From positions 1-64,000 of the IMG/VR virus record IMGVR_UViG_3300023179_000074: a stretch of 64,000 nt of DNA; one strand, given 5' to 3'. The stretch's first letter is position 1; each line of letters opens with the position of its first letter. The notes beneath the pieces were generated by a model. The model searched no databases. It was not told the origin of the DNA and worked only from the letters and a program-made list of their open reading frames with translations. This document shows, piece by piece, positions 51,831 to 59,357 of the stretch. Source of the DNA: a virus. The position numbers were made by a program, and so were the translations under genes.

Positions 51831-52702
51831 AACGCTTCAATACATTTTAAAAGCGACTCTTCAACAGGTGGAAGCAATAATCCTAATGAATCAATTTTAT
51901 TTGTAGAGAGTATACAATTGCTTCTTTTAGCTTTTAGCTTAAGACTATCTATTTCAACAAACTCCCAGTTAGGGTTAATATGATTGTTTTTAGATAAGTT
52001 TTCTACAATAAATTTTGCATTTGATATACCTGGATTGACAACATTGTATATACCGGGCAATGTTTTATAAAAATCATTTTTTATAAATTGATCAACAAAC
52101 AAAATAAAATCTTCTAAACATGTATAGCTATTATTAAAATTTACTAATTTAGGATATTTTAAAATTTTATTTAAAATATTTTTAGATGTATTAAATGAAC
52201 AAAAGGGCATTCTCACTCTTAATATAGAACTCTTAGACGTGGTAAGAAGTAATTCAGACAAGTGTTTAGTTTTAGAATAAAAACTACTTTGTTCATTAAA
52301 AAACCCAAAATTAGGAATATCTTCTTCTGTATACTCTTTTTCATAGCCCGAATATATACAGCCGCTACTAACATTTATAAGCCATGCGTTGTTTTGATTA
52401 CAAAATGTATTGAGAATAACGGGTAGCTTTGTATTGTAAAGAAAGCAATTTTCCTTGTCCTCTTCGCAAGCATCGACATTAGGAATCCCTGTATACCCTG
52501 AGCAATTTATAATAATGACATCATCTAATAAATTACCATTAAAATCAGTAAAATAGCTTCTGATAAATTTCTTTAATTGTATAGGTGAAAAATAATCTAG
52601 TTCTTTTCTCGAAACAATAACAGACTTATAATTACTTTGAGCTAGCTTTTTATGAAGAGGTATACCTATAAATCCTTTACCCAGTAATAAGATATTTTTC
52701 AC
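51827..52702 (-). CDS. RmlD-like dTDP-sugar reductase (SDR family)
   Basis: A 291-residue extended SDR enzyme. It has a Rossmann start, ILLLGKGFIGIPL, then IINCSGYTGIPNVDACEED (RmlD family), WLINVSSGCIYSG, and the catalytic YSKTKHLSE (YxxxK). RmlD enzymes reduce dTDP-4-dehydro sugars. It could supply a deoxysugar donor for the glycosyltransferases elsewhere in the genome. The start is GTG 52702. It is downstream of the clamp operon, close to replication genes. Confidence 0.8.
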   Translation of the reverse strand: MKNILLLGKGFIGIPLHKKLAQSNYKSVIVSRKELDYFSPIQLKKFIRSYFTDFNGNLLDDVIIINCSGYTGIPNVDACEEDKENCFLYNTKLPVILNTFCNQNNAWLINVSSGCIYSGYEKEYTEEDIPNFGFFNEQSSFYSKTKHLSELLLTTSKSSILRVRMPFCSFNTSKNILNKILKYPKLVNFNNSYTCLEDFILFVDQFIKNDFYKTLPGIYNVVNPGISNAKFIVENLSKNNHINPNWEFVEIDSLKLKAKRSNCILSTNKIDSLGLLLPPVEESLLKCIEAL

Positions 52703-52711
52703 AAAAAAAAA

Positions 52712-53041
52712 TTAGTCGTCTAAACTATTATTATTAGCGTGAAATACAAATTTGTTTAATAATGCTCCTAGAGAATCAGCTTCTTGTTGATTATGAGCAG
52801 ATATTAATGTGATTGGCTTGCCATCAAAATTGTAACCGATTAAAATAAAACAGTTTAAAAATTCTAATATTTGAGCTGTAAGAACATCAAGATCTTTTTT
52901 ATGATTAGCCTGATCTGATATTTGTTCCTTTAAAAAAGAAACTAAAGCTTTATGAGTTAAATCTTTAACATCCTTATTTGCATTAGGATCAAATGGGACG
53001 TTTTTATTGTTTTTGTTCGATGAATTTTTGTCTTTCATCAT
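52712..53041 (-). CDS. Small hypothetical protein
   Basis: A 109-residue protein with an Asn/Lys-rich start and a helical, leucine-rich core (LTAQILEFLNCFILIGYN). It ends in an acidic tail. It overlaps 53004-53396 by 38 bases and is in the gp45 operon. The function is unknown. Confidence 0.5.
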   Translation of the reverse strand: MMKDKNSSNKNNKNVPFDPNANKDVKDLTHKALVSFLKEQISDQANHKKDLDVLTAQILEFLNCFILIGYNFDGKPITLISAHNQQEADSLGALLNKFVFHANNNSLDD

Positions 53042-53396
53042 AATTATTTAGTCTCTCCTTTAAGTATCTATCGCGACCGGGGTAATCAGAATTATTAGAA
53101 ACCCCGTGTCTAATAAGAAAATCAATAATTACTTCAATACTGTCAGTTTTAATAAAGAAATTTGTTGCTATCTTTCTTCCCCCATCATTAAATTCAAACA
53201 ACACTTCATCTAAATCGTTTTTATTTGCATAACATGTGACAAAAACTGAAGCTTCGCTTGGATTTACTAAAACAGTCCATCTTCTTGGATCGGTTTTCGA
53301 AAAAATAGAAAACATTTTAATAACTACAAAACCGTTATCGCGAAGCCTTTTAATAAAATATCCAGGGGTTTTTAATTTGTTTTTTACAATTTTCAT
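53004..53396 (-). CDS. Small basic hypothetical protein beside the clamp
   Basis: A 130-residue, alpha/beta, basic protein with TPGYFIKRLRDNGFVVIKMF, DPRRWTVLVNPSEASVFVTC and FFIKTDSIEVIIDFLIRHGV. It is immediately downstream of gp45, sharing its stop-start junction at 53396. No catalytic motif is visible. A replication-linked role follows only from position. Confidence 0.5.
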   Translation of the reverse strand: MKIVKNKLKTPGYFIKRLRDNGFVVIKMFSIFSKTDPRRWTVLVNPSEASVFVTCYANKNDLDEVLFEFNDGGRKIATNFFIKTDSIEVIIDFLIRHGVSNNSDYPGRDRYLKERLNNYDERQKFIEQKQ

Positions 53397-54127
53397 TAAT
53401 TTGATAATGCAGATATAAGAAATTTAAATTTAGAATTATCTAAGTTTAAATCAAACGTAAGCACCCCCATCTTAGTAATAAGATTAGCTGATATATCCTT
53501 AAACCTCATAGAAGAAATTATTCTAAATATCTCAAAATTCAAGGGTATAGGTAATGCGACCTGTGTTCCGGTATAATTTTCTGAAATTTGAATCCCATAA
53601 GAATCAACATTACTTCTAGTTTTATCGGTTAATTCACCGAATACTGTGCTATCTTTAACAGAGATGTACAGCTTATTTGAGTCTGTACTGATTGTACTGC
53701 CTTTTATTAAATTAATAACAGCGGAATGAGATAATGTAAATTGACCATCAAAAACGAGGGAATTTAATTTATCAAGATTTACTTTTGGTGTGTTTATAAT
53801 ATTATCGTCATATAAATGATATTTAAATCTTAAGGAGGAAGAATTAAAATTAATATTATTAGACGAAATATCTAAGGAAAGATCACTATGTTCAACACAT
53901 TGTAAGACGCGGTTAAGTTTTTTAAGATCTGGAATATTTAAAATTTTTTCAACATCTATATTTTCATCAGAATAATTAGCACTTATAATAATTGTATTAT
54001 CTGAAGTAGAAACTAAACAACTTATACTTCCTTTAGTAAGTTTTAATACAGCGCTATCTGTAACTTTACTTAGAGGGCCGATAAAATTATTTAAAAATTT
54101 ATCTTTATCGGTAATGCGCAGTATCAT
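53396..54127 (-). CDS. Sliding clamp gp45-like
   Basis: A 243-residue protein, close to T4 gp45 (228). It shows the repeated alpha/beta strand pattern of a trimeric clamp half, with LKLTKGSISCLVSTSDNTII, LSLDISSNNINF and SMRFKDISANLITKMG. The clamp holds gp43 on DNA and also couples to late transcription through gp33 and gp55 in T4. The ATG at 54127 has TATTAT 6 bases upstream. It is the first gene of a minus operon running to the reductase gene at 51827. Confidence 0.8.
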   Translation of the reverse strand: MILRITDKDKFLNNFIGPLSKVTDSAVLKLTKGSISCLVSTSDNTIIISANYSDENIDVEKILNIPDLKKLNRVLQCVEHSDLSLDISSNNINFNSSSLRFKYHLYDDNIINTPKVNLDKLNSLVFDGQFTLSHSAVINLIKGSTISTDSNKLYISVKDSTVFGELTDKTRSNVDSYGIQISENYTGTQVALPIPLNFEIFRIISSMRFKDISANLITKMGVLTFDLNLDNSKFKFLISALSN

Positions 54128-54157
54128 TTCATTATAATAATATGAAATAATTAATAA

Positions 54158-54559
54158 TCAATTGTTTTTTAAAGATTCAATAATTTTATTTAATTTTGAA
54201 TCTATAGAATCTAATCTATTAAAAATAGTATCTAAATCGGTTTGCTTAAAATTAAATTCAAGCTGATCAGGATTATAATTATTTGTTTCTTGAGATACTA
54301 TCTGTGGGGGAGAGGATTGTACGGCAATAGGCGGGCTATGATGTATGTTTATACCTGCGTTTACTGTATTGGCATTACTTCTACTTGGCGAAATCGTATT
54401 AATGACTCTTACAGGATCTAAAGTCATACCTTGAAGAGTTTGGTTTTGACTGATGATGTTTTTATTAAGTTCTTTTAAATCGCCAGTCAAATGTTGACCC
54501 ATAAACTGCAAAGCAAAAAGCTTTGCCTCTTCAGGTGAGACGTCCCTAAAAGTATCCAT
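54158..54559 (-). CDS. Hypothetical protein between gp32 and clamp
   Basis: A 133-residue protein with an acidic helical start (VSPEEAKLFALQFMGQHLTG), a Pro/Ser/Asn-rich linker at ~60-95 and a C-terminal coiled coil (TDLDTIFNRLDSIDSKLNKI). It lies 2 bases after gp32, on the same transcript. The two ends joined by a linker suggest a bridging protein. No family is recognised. Confidence 0.5.
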   Translation of the reverse strand: MDTFRDVSPEEAKLFALQFMGQHLTGDLKELNKNIISQNQTLQGMTLDPVRVINTISPSRSNANTVNAGINIHHSPPIAVQSSPPQIVSQETNNYNPDQLEFNFKQTDLDTIFNRLDSIDSKLNKIIESLKNN

Positions 54560-54561
54560 TA

Positions 54562-55404
54562 TTACAGATCTTTTAACAATTCATCTATACTCTCATCTTC
54601 AGTAGATGGTTTAGATGTCTTGTTTGCCTTAACCTCAACAACAGGTACAGGAGCGGATGTCTTAGCGGGAATTTCCTCAATATCATCTGCATCCTTAGTA
54701 CCGTGATAATGTGTGTCAAGCAAATCCTTTAATTCCTCATATCCTTTTACAGTAATGTAAGACTCGAGATCAAAAATACTGGAGTAAAGCTTCTTAATAC
54801 TATCTGCATCCAGATTTTCAATTTCTTTAGGAGTAGTAAATTTTGAAGAGACGTAGGTTGGATAATCGCCTTGCTTTTCTACCTTAATCTTTAAGCTACA
54901 GCCTTTAGGAGATAAATCAAAAATTCTCGGACCAAGCTCAGAAGCTTCCTCGCCTTCAATAGCATCCATAATAATCTTATGGAGCTGCCTTCCGAATCTT
55001 AGAATTTTAATCTTATTATTGTTATCAGAATTAACTGGGTCATTAACTACATAGACATTTACCAGCCAATTTTCCCTACGAATAATTGCAGAGGCTTTTT
55101 TCTTTTCCTCTTCAGTACCGTTACGCAAAATACGATAACGTTCCTCAGCAATAGGGTCCCTCTGATTCCACGTAGTAGGGCTAACGGCCGTAATTAACTT
55201 ACCAGTAGTAAAACTATTCCAACCATAATTATAATAATGGAAAAACGTCTTAGAGGGATCCTTAATATTGGGCAACAAACGAACTGTATAGGTATTGCCG
55301 GGTTCAGTCCTAATATAATCTTTTAGCTTAGACGGGCCGGATTCGTTTTCCTTAGTCAAAGCGCTCTTAATACTCTCAAACATCGATGTGGTAAATGTAC
55401 TCAT
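54562..55404 (-). CDS. Single-strand DNA binding protein gp32-like
   Basis: A 280-residue protein, near T4 gp32 (301). The core shows DYIRTEPGNTYTVRLLPNIK, then VNVYVVNDPVN and KILRFGRQLHKII, a gp32-type OB-fold with basic and aromatic residues. The C-terminus is acidic and Pro-rich, ending STEDESIDELLKDL, the protein-interaction tail. The N-terminal domain is short. I saw no zinc site like that of T4 gp32. TATAAT is 6 bases before ATG 55404. Confidence 0.8.
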   Translation of the reverse strand: MSTFTTSMFESIKSALTKENESGPSKLKDYIRTEPGNTYTVRLLPNIKDPSKTFFHYYNYGWNSFTTGKLITAVSPTTWNQRDPIAEERYRILRNGTEEEKKKASAIIRRENWLVNVYVVNDPVNSDNNNKIKILRFGRQLHKIIMDAIEGEEASELGPRIFDLSPKGCSLKIKVEKQGDYPTYVSSKFTTPKEIENLDADSIKKLYSSIFDLESYITVKGYEELKDLLDTHYHGTKDADDIEEIPAKTSAPVPVVEVKANKTSKPSTEDESIDELLKDL

Positions 55405-55410
55405 ATTTTT

Positions 55411-55438
55411 ATTATACTTGAAAATATCTAACGTTCAA
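55411..55438 (-). promoter_or_regulatory. Sigma70-type promoter for gp32
   Basis: TATAAT (55411-55416) is 6 bases before ATG 55404, with TTGAAC 16 bases further up (55433-55438). This predicts a leaderless gp32 mRNA. Confidence 0.55.
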
Positions 55439-56099
55439 CTATTTTTTTAGATATTTTTTGCAACCCTAATGTAACGAGGTTTAATGCTCGTTTAGAATTT
55501 AAAAACTTTGTCTTAAAGACAAAAAAATTATTATAAAAATCTTCTCCTATAATAAATTTTAAGACTTCCGAATCTTTAGATTTTATGATAGAATCTATTC
55601 CGCTAAATCCAAATAAAATATAAACAGAAATTTTTCTATCTCTTAAATGTAAAATAAAAGAATATTCATTATTTGTCCTGTGGTTTAAATATTGATTAAT
55701 CTGTATATTATATTTTTTGCAAAAGTTATATATAAAAACGATTGACTCTTTTATAAACTTTATTTGTTCGGGGTTATCAGGGTCTGTCATAGCTAATTGC
55801 TTTTGAGTCAAGGTATAAGCTTTAGTTGCTTTTAAAGAAGTATAAAATTCGAGAGGAAAAAATGTCTCGTCTTTGTATAATCGGTAGGGAGCAGAAAAAA
55901 AATCTTCTATTTTTATATTAGGAAATCTTTTAAAAAAAGAAGATAAGCGCTTAAGAGAAACAAAAATATTTTCATCTAGCTTAGTGAAATCTTTTCTTAA
56001 TTTAAAAGGTGTATTTTTTGCGCTTCTAGTTACTTTTAAAAACGAATTATAAATGTGTTTGTCAAATTCAGTTATCACTACTTTTAATAAAACTTCCAT
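55428..56099 (-). CDS. Putative helicase loader gp59-like
   Basis: A 223-residue, helical and basic protein. Its length (T4 gp59 is 217) and its place directly before gp32 match the T4 order 33-59-32. The section RRTNNEYSFILHLRDRK with ISVYILFGF aligns loosely with the gp59 region around NPKVQSSYIFKLL. FFPLEFYTSLKATKAYTL is another conserved-looking stretch. gp59 loads gp41 at forks. This is a weak, position-aided call. Confidence 0.4.
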   Translation of the reverse strand: MEVLLKVVITEFDKHIYNSFLKVTRSAKNTPFKLRKDFTKLDENIFVSLKRLSSFFKRFPNIKIEDFFSAPYRLYKDETFFPLEFYTSLKATKAYTLTQKQLAMTDPDNPEQIKFIKESIVFIYNFCKKYNIQINQYLNHRTNNEYSFILHLRDRKISVYILFGFSGIDSIIKSKDSEVLKFIIGEDFYNNFFVFKTKFLNSKRALNLVTLGLQKISKKIVER

Positions 56100-56296
56100 T
56101 TATTTCTAGTTACTTCTTTTTTAAATTTTTTAAACGCGCTAGGCTTTAAATACCGTCTCTTAAGTCTAACTTCATCTAAAATACCAGATTTAAGAACTTC
56201 AGAGCTAAATTTTCTGTAAGCCTTATCAAAATAAGTCTTATCAGTACTTTTCTTTTTGTCAAGATTAACCACGACATTAGTTGTATAATTTCTCAA
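56084..56296 (-). CDS. rpsU: Ribosomal protein bS21 homologue
   Basis: A 70-residue basic protein. The core FDKAYRKFSSEVLKSGILDE aligns with E. coli bS21 ([20 protein letters not shown]), and VRLKRRYLKPSAFKKFKK continues the EVRRREFYEKP segment. Length equals the host protein (71). bS21 sits on the 30S platform next to the 16S rRNA anti-Shine-Dalgarno end. Phage copies are known in some aquatic phages. It is coupled to 56293-56577 by ATGA and overlaps the gp59-like gene. It may alter start selection on phage mRNAs. Confidence 0.85.
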   Translation of the reverse strand: MRNYTTNVVVNLDKKKSTDKTYFDKAYRKFSSEVLKSGILDEVRLKRRYLKPSAFKKFKKEVTRNKWKFY

Positions 56297-56577
56297 AATA
56301 ATTTTCCTTTCTTACTGTTTAAAAATTTCATTATATACTTACTTTTATAAAGGCTAGAGTCAAACTGAAGAAAAAATTTTATTGCAGAGTAATCATTTTT
56401 AAAATCACAGTAGTTTTTAAAAAGATCTCTAACATTATTGTCTTTAAGCAAGCAAATAAAAACATTTGCTAAGTTAAGCTTTTTTGTATTGTTTAATGAG
56501 ACGAATGAACAAAAGGAAAGAAATAAGTGTGTTTGTTCAAAGCTTGTAATATGCTCGGCTGGGTCAAAACCTCTCAC
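56293..56577 (-). CDS. Small hypothetical protein upstream of bS21
   Basis: A 94-residue helical protein from GTG 56577 with FEQTHLFLSFCSFVSLN and a Lys-rich C-terminus. Its place, two genes before gp32, is where T4 has the late co-activator gp33 (112 residues), but there is no sequence support for that. It heads the bS21-gp59-like run. Confidence 0.45.
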   Translation of the reverse strand: MRGFDPAEHITSFEQTHLFLSFCSFVSLNNTKKLNLANVFICLLKDNNVRDLFKNYCDFKNDYSAIKFFLQFDSSLYKSKYIMKFLNSKKGKLF

Positions 56578-56631
56578 TAAATCTAATTATTAAATAATTT
56601 ATATAAATCAATCAGATTAAAGTTTTTAATA

Positions 56632-57954
56632 CTAGATTGATAGCTTAGTTAGAGTATTTACTGTGCTAGCGCTTCCCTCTGTATCGTTAGTATGCTCATC
56701 TTCGTAAATTGTTAATGTAGAGTAATCTATTCTCATAGAACAATATCCATAATTAGGACCAAATCTATTCTTCATCATCCCCATCTTAATAACTCCAAGT
56801 TCTTTATCTGTATCTTCTTGCCATATGCTTAAAATAACGTCACCTGTCATAGCAAGTCCCATACTTTCAGAAATAGTCTTAAGACCTGGATCAGTGATGT
56901 CGTAGCCTTCTCTATTTAATTGCGTAGCAGATATAACCGGGCAATTAAAAAAATAAGAAAGAGCTCGTAATTGTTCTGTACAGTTTTTAATTCTTTCGTA
57001 ACTCGTGTCACCGATAGAGGAATAAAGAAGATTTACATAATCTAATACGATTGCATCGATTTTAATACCTTTCTGAGTAAGTTTTTTAATAAACGCCTTA
57101 AGATTATTAACACTTATAGAAGCGGGAGGAAACTCTTTAATAATAATTTTAGAATTTGGATTTTCGACGCAATATTCAGTAATCTGAGTCTTAAGAGTGT
57201 CCGATTCAATCTTTAATTGAGAAAGTGGAATCTTAGATACAGTAGAGCAAAGTCTTTTTGCATAGACTATCTCAGGCATTTCTAATGTTACTAGCAAAAC
57301 TGTTTTACCTTGATCTGCAATATTAATAGCGACGTTTCCTAGGAAAATACTTTTTCCAATGTTGGTTTCACCGGCAAACAAATAAAGCGCTCTACCACTT
57401 TCCATAAAGCCGCCACCTATTTTATCATCCAACCACTTCCACTTCGAAGAAATATATTTCTCAGTAGAGTTTAAATCTGAAATAACTTTATCTACATCGG
57501 TGTACAAATCTAATCCAGTATTCGTTACTAACGATATACCGCAAGCTTTTTCAAATTTATCAAGAATTTTTGCTGTATCTAGCGTCTCTTTATTTAAATC
57601 CTCCACCACATCCATCATAGTATGATATACGGCTTTTTCTTTTAAAAAGATTTCCGTGTTTGTTTGAAGTTCGTCGTTATTTAAGTTTTTATCAATGCCA
57701 TTAAACATATTAACAACAGTCTTTAAAGAATTTTTTAATTCATCTGTAGTTAAATATGTTTTAATTTCAGTTATTGTTGGTTTTGTCCCTCTTTTTTCGT
57801 AAAAATCTCTTATAATAGCAAAAAGACTTTTTATATCTTTGTTTTTGAAGTAAACTGGCTTTATATAGTCAACGATAGAACCGAGATAAGTATCATCAGT
57901 AAGGCTTTTATATGCAATTATAATTTCAAAATAATCTAAATCTAACTTCTGCAT
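56632..57954 (-). CDS. Replicative helicase gp41-like (DnaB family)
   Basis: A 440-residue DnaB-type helicase. The N-terminal ~140 residues are helical. The RecA-like core has GETNIGKS (Walker A, 195-202), TLEMPEIVYAKRL (motif 1a-like), and IDAIVLDYVNLL (Walker B, ~300-311), followed by ISATQLNREG, the sensor glutamine. It unwinds DNA 5'-3' ahead of gp43. TATAAT is 6 bases before ATG 57954. T4 gp41 has 475 residues. Confidence 0.88.
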   Translation of the reverse strand: MQKLDLDYFEIIIAYKSLTDDTYLGSIVDYIKPVYFKNKDIKSLFAIIRDFYEKRGTKPTITEIKTYLTTDELKNSLKTVVNMFNGIDKNLNNDELQTNTEIFLKEKAVYHTMMDVVEDLNKETLDTAKILDKFEKACGISLVTNTGLDLYTDVDKVISDLNSTEKYISSKWKWLDDKIGGGFMESGRALYLFAGETNIGKSIFLGNVAINIADQGKTVLLVTLEMPEIVYAKRLCSTVSKIPLSQLKIESDTLKTQITEYCVENPNSKIIIKEFPPASISVNNLKAFIKKLTQKGIKIDAIVLDYVNLLYSSIGDTSYERIKNCTEQLRALSYFFNCPVISATQLNREGYDITDPGLKTISESMGLAMTGDVILSIWQEDTDKELGVIKMGMMKNRFGPNYGYCSMRIDYSTLTIYEDEHTNDTEGSASTVNTLTKLSI

Positions 57955-57960
57955 TTTGTA

Positions 57961-57966
57961 ATTATA
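57961..57966 (-). promoter_or_regulatory. -10 element of the helicase promoter, TATAAT
   Basis: TATAAT lies 6 bases before ATG 57954. No strong -35 is visible. Confidence 0.45.
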
Positions 57967-58632
57967 CTATAAGTTAGAGTAATTTCTAATAAATTTTTCT
58001 TGGCTTTGTAAAAAAGTCTTGTCATTTAAATTTAAGAGACCTGGTGATTTATGAATTACATGTATAGGATACACTCCAAGCTTTAACTTTTTAAAATTAG
58101 CATCAATAGAGCTAGCAATATCATAATGATGAAAAGTGTAGTCCTCGTTGAACTCCCAACCGCTATTAACAATAGCTTTTGTTGAAACGCTTAAAAATAA
58201 TCCGTCTAAAATAGTTACACGGCTAGGCGTAAGCCCAAAATTTGTAACAAAATATTGTTCGGTGTTTGCATAGTGTGCAACAAACCCCCTTAAGTTAGGA
58301 CCGAACCCACCGCACATTAAATGCCATAATGCTGGTTCTTTAACAACAGGGTTAATACCACCTGCAAGACCAACAATATCATATAACCTATGGGCGGTAA
58401 CTAACTTTTCACAAATATTATAATCATCTACAAATACATCATCATGTAAAAAAATAATATAATCAAAATTATTAGAATTTTTATTTAAAAATTCATTGTA
58501 TTTTTTACTAAGACCCTCTTTATTATTGCAAGAATAAAAAATTTTACCCGGGCTTATCTTACTTAAAGATTTAAATGCAAGAGTATTGTCTGGCTTATTT
58601 TCTTTAGTACAAAAGTAAAAAGCAAATTTCAT
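57967..58632 (-). CDS. GT-A type glycosyltransferase
   Basis: A 221-residue protein with IIFLHDDVFVDDY (acidic metal and nucleotide-sugar motif), YDIVGLAGGIN, and GLFLSVSTKAIVNSGWEF. This fits small GT2-like enzymes. It overlaps the amidotransferase gene by one base, so both are co-translated. It could act on virion proteins or on modified DNA bases. Which one is not decidable here. Confidence 0.65.
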   Translation of the reverse strand: MKFAFYFCTKENKPDNTLAFKSLSKISPGKIFYSCNNKEGLSKKYNEFLNKNSNNFDYIIFLHDDVFVDDYNICEKLVTAHRLYDIVGLAGGINPVVKEPALWHLMCGGFGPNLRGFVAHYANTEQYFVTNFGLTPSRVTILDGLFLSVSTKAIVNSGWEFNEDYTFHHYDIASSIDANFKKLKLGVYPIHVIHKSPGLLNLNDKTFLQSQEKFIRNYSNL

Positions 58633-59309
58633 TAAAAAAACGGTGAGTTGGTTTTAAACTTACCTACAGATGTAATGCCTTCAGGCGTTAAGTAATACAG
58701 AAGTCCTTCCTCTAAAGGAACAAAATCCTGTTCTTTTAGTGAAGAAAATTCATTGTTTAGGAAATCTGCATAAATTGTACTTCCACTTCTTGCAATATAT
58801 ACATGTGCATTTTTTTGATTATAAATCCATAGCCCAAATGTACCTTCAAGTAAAGATAGCGCTTTACATATACCGAGTATTTCATCACCGTGTTCTTTAA
58901 CGGAATTAAAAATTAGTGGTGGTATCACAGATGAATCTACAGTATTAAATGACTTTTTATCTGTTATTGTTTTCTTTAAAATTTTATCATTTGTAAGTAC
59001 CCCGTTGTGTGCTATAATCCAATTTTTATATTGAAATGGATGTGTTGTGTTAGGGGAAAACTCTCTTTTTGATGACGTTGGGGCTTGTGTATGGCCTAAA
59101 AAATAATTAAAATCTGTAATACTTTTTTTACTTTTTCCATATTCTATAATAAGTTTTTTGGAGAGCTTTACTACATTTGGGCTTTTTAAAATAGCATGTA
59201 CTTTGGTGTTAATTAGTAATCCCCCGTAAGAAAACGTACCTCTTTTCTTATTACTATCATAAAGCTTTACGTATCTTGTAAAGTCTTTAGCGCCAAATAT
59301 TCCGCAAAT
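58632..59309 (-). CDS. Class II glutamine amidotransferase with AUU start
   Basis: Read from ATT 59309, the protein begins (I/M)CGIFGAKDF, placing the catalytic Cys at position 2 as the class requires. HNGVLTNDK (the NG oxyanion motif) and TVDSSVI (the DxE-like partner) follow, over ~225 residues in all. The first standard in-frame start, GTG 58928, would delete the Cys and both motifs. AAGGAGG lies 8 bases upstream of the ATT. The enzyme would release ammonia from glutamine for a partner, possibly QueC at 60239 or an archaeosine-type synthase. It overlaps the glycosyltransferase 57967-58632. Confidence 0.8.
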   Translation of the reverse strand: MCGIFGAKDFTRYVKLYDSNKKRGTFSYGGLLINTKVHAILKSPNVVKLSKKLIIEYGKSKKSITDFNYFLGHTQAPTSSKREFSPNTTHPFQYKNWIIAHNGVLTNDKILKKTITDKKSFNTVDSSVIPPLIFNSVKEHGDEILGICKALSLLEGTFGLWIYNQKNAHVYIARSGSTIYADFLNNEFSSLKEQDFVPLEEGLLYYLTPEGITSVGKFKTNSPFF

Positions 59310-59317
59310 ATTATAAA

Positions 59318-59324
59318 CCTCCTT
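59318..59324 (-). promoter_or_regulatory. Strong ribosome binding site deciding the AUU start
   Basis: AAGGAGG is centred before ATT 59307-59309 with 8 bases between. It is the strongest Shine-Dalgarno site I noticed and makes the AUU start credible. Confidence 0.75.
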
Positions 59325-59342
59325 AATTATTATATTACAAAG

Positions 59343-59350
59343 AATAAATA
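59343..59350 (+). promoter_or_regulatory. T4-type late promoter, AATAAATA
   Basis: AATAAATA lies 7 bases before ATG 59358, in the divergent gap with the amidotransferase gene. Confidence 0.45.
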
Positions 59351-59357
59351 ATTCAAG

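Noticed and set aside
58632-58928. A 98-residue protein from GTG 58928
   Set aside because: It lacks the catalytic Cys, oxyanion and Asp motifs that lie just upstream in frame. The real start is ATT 59309.
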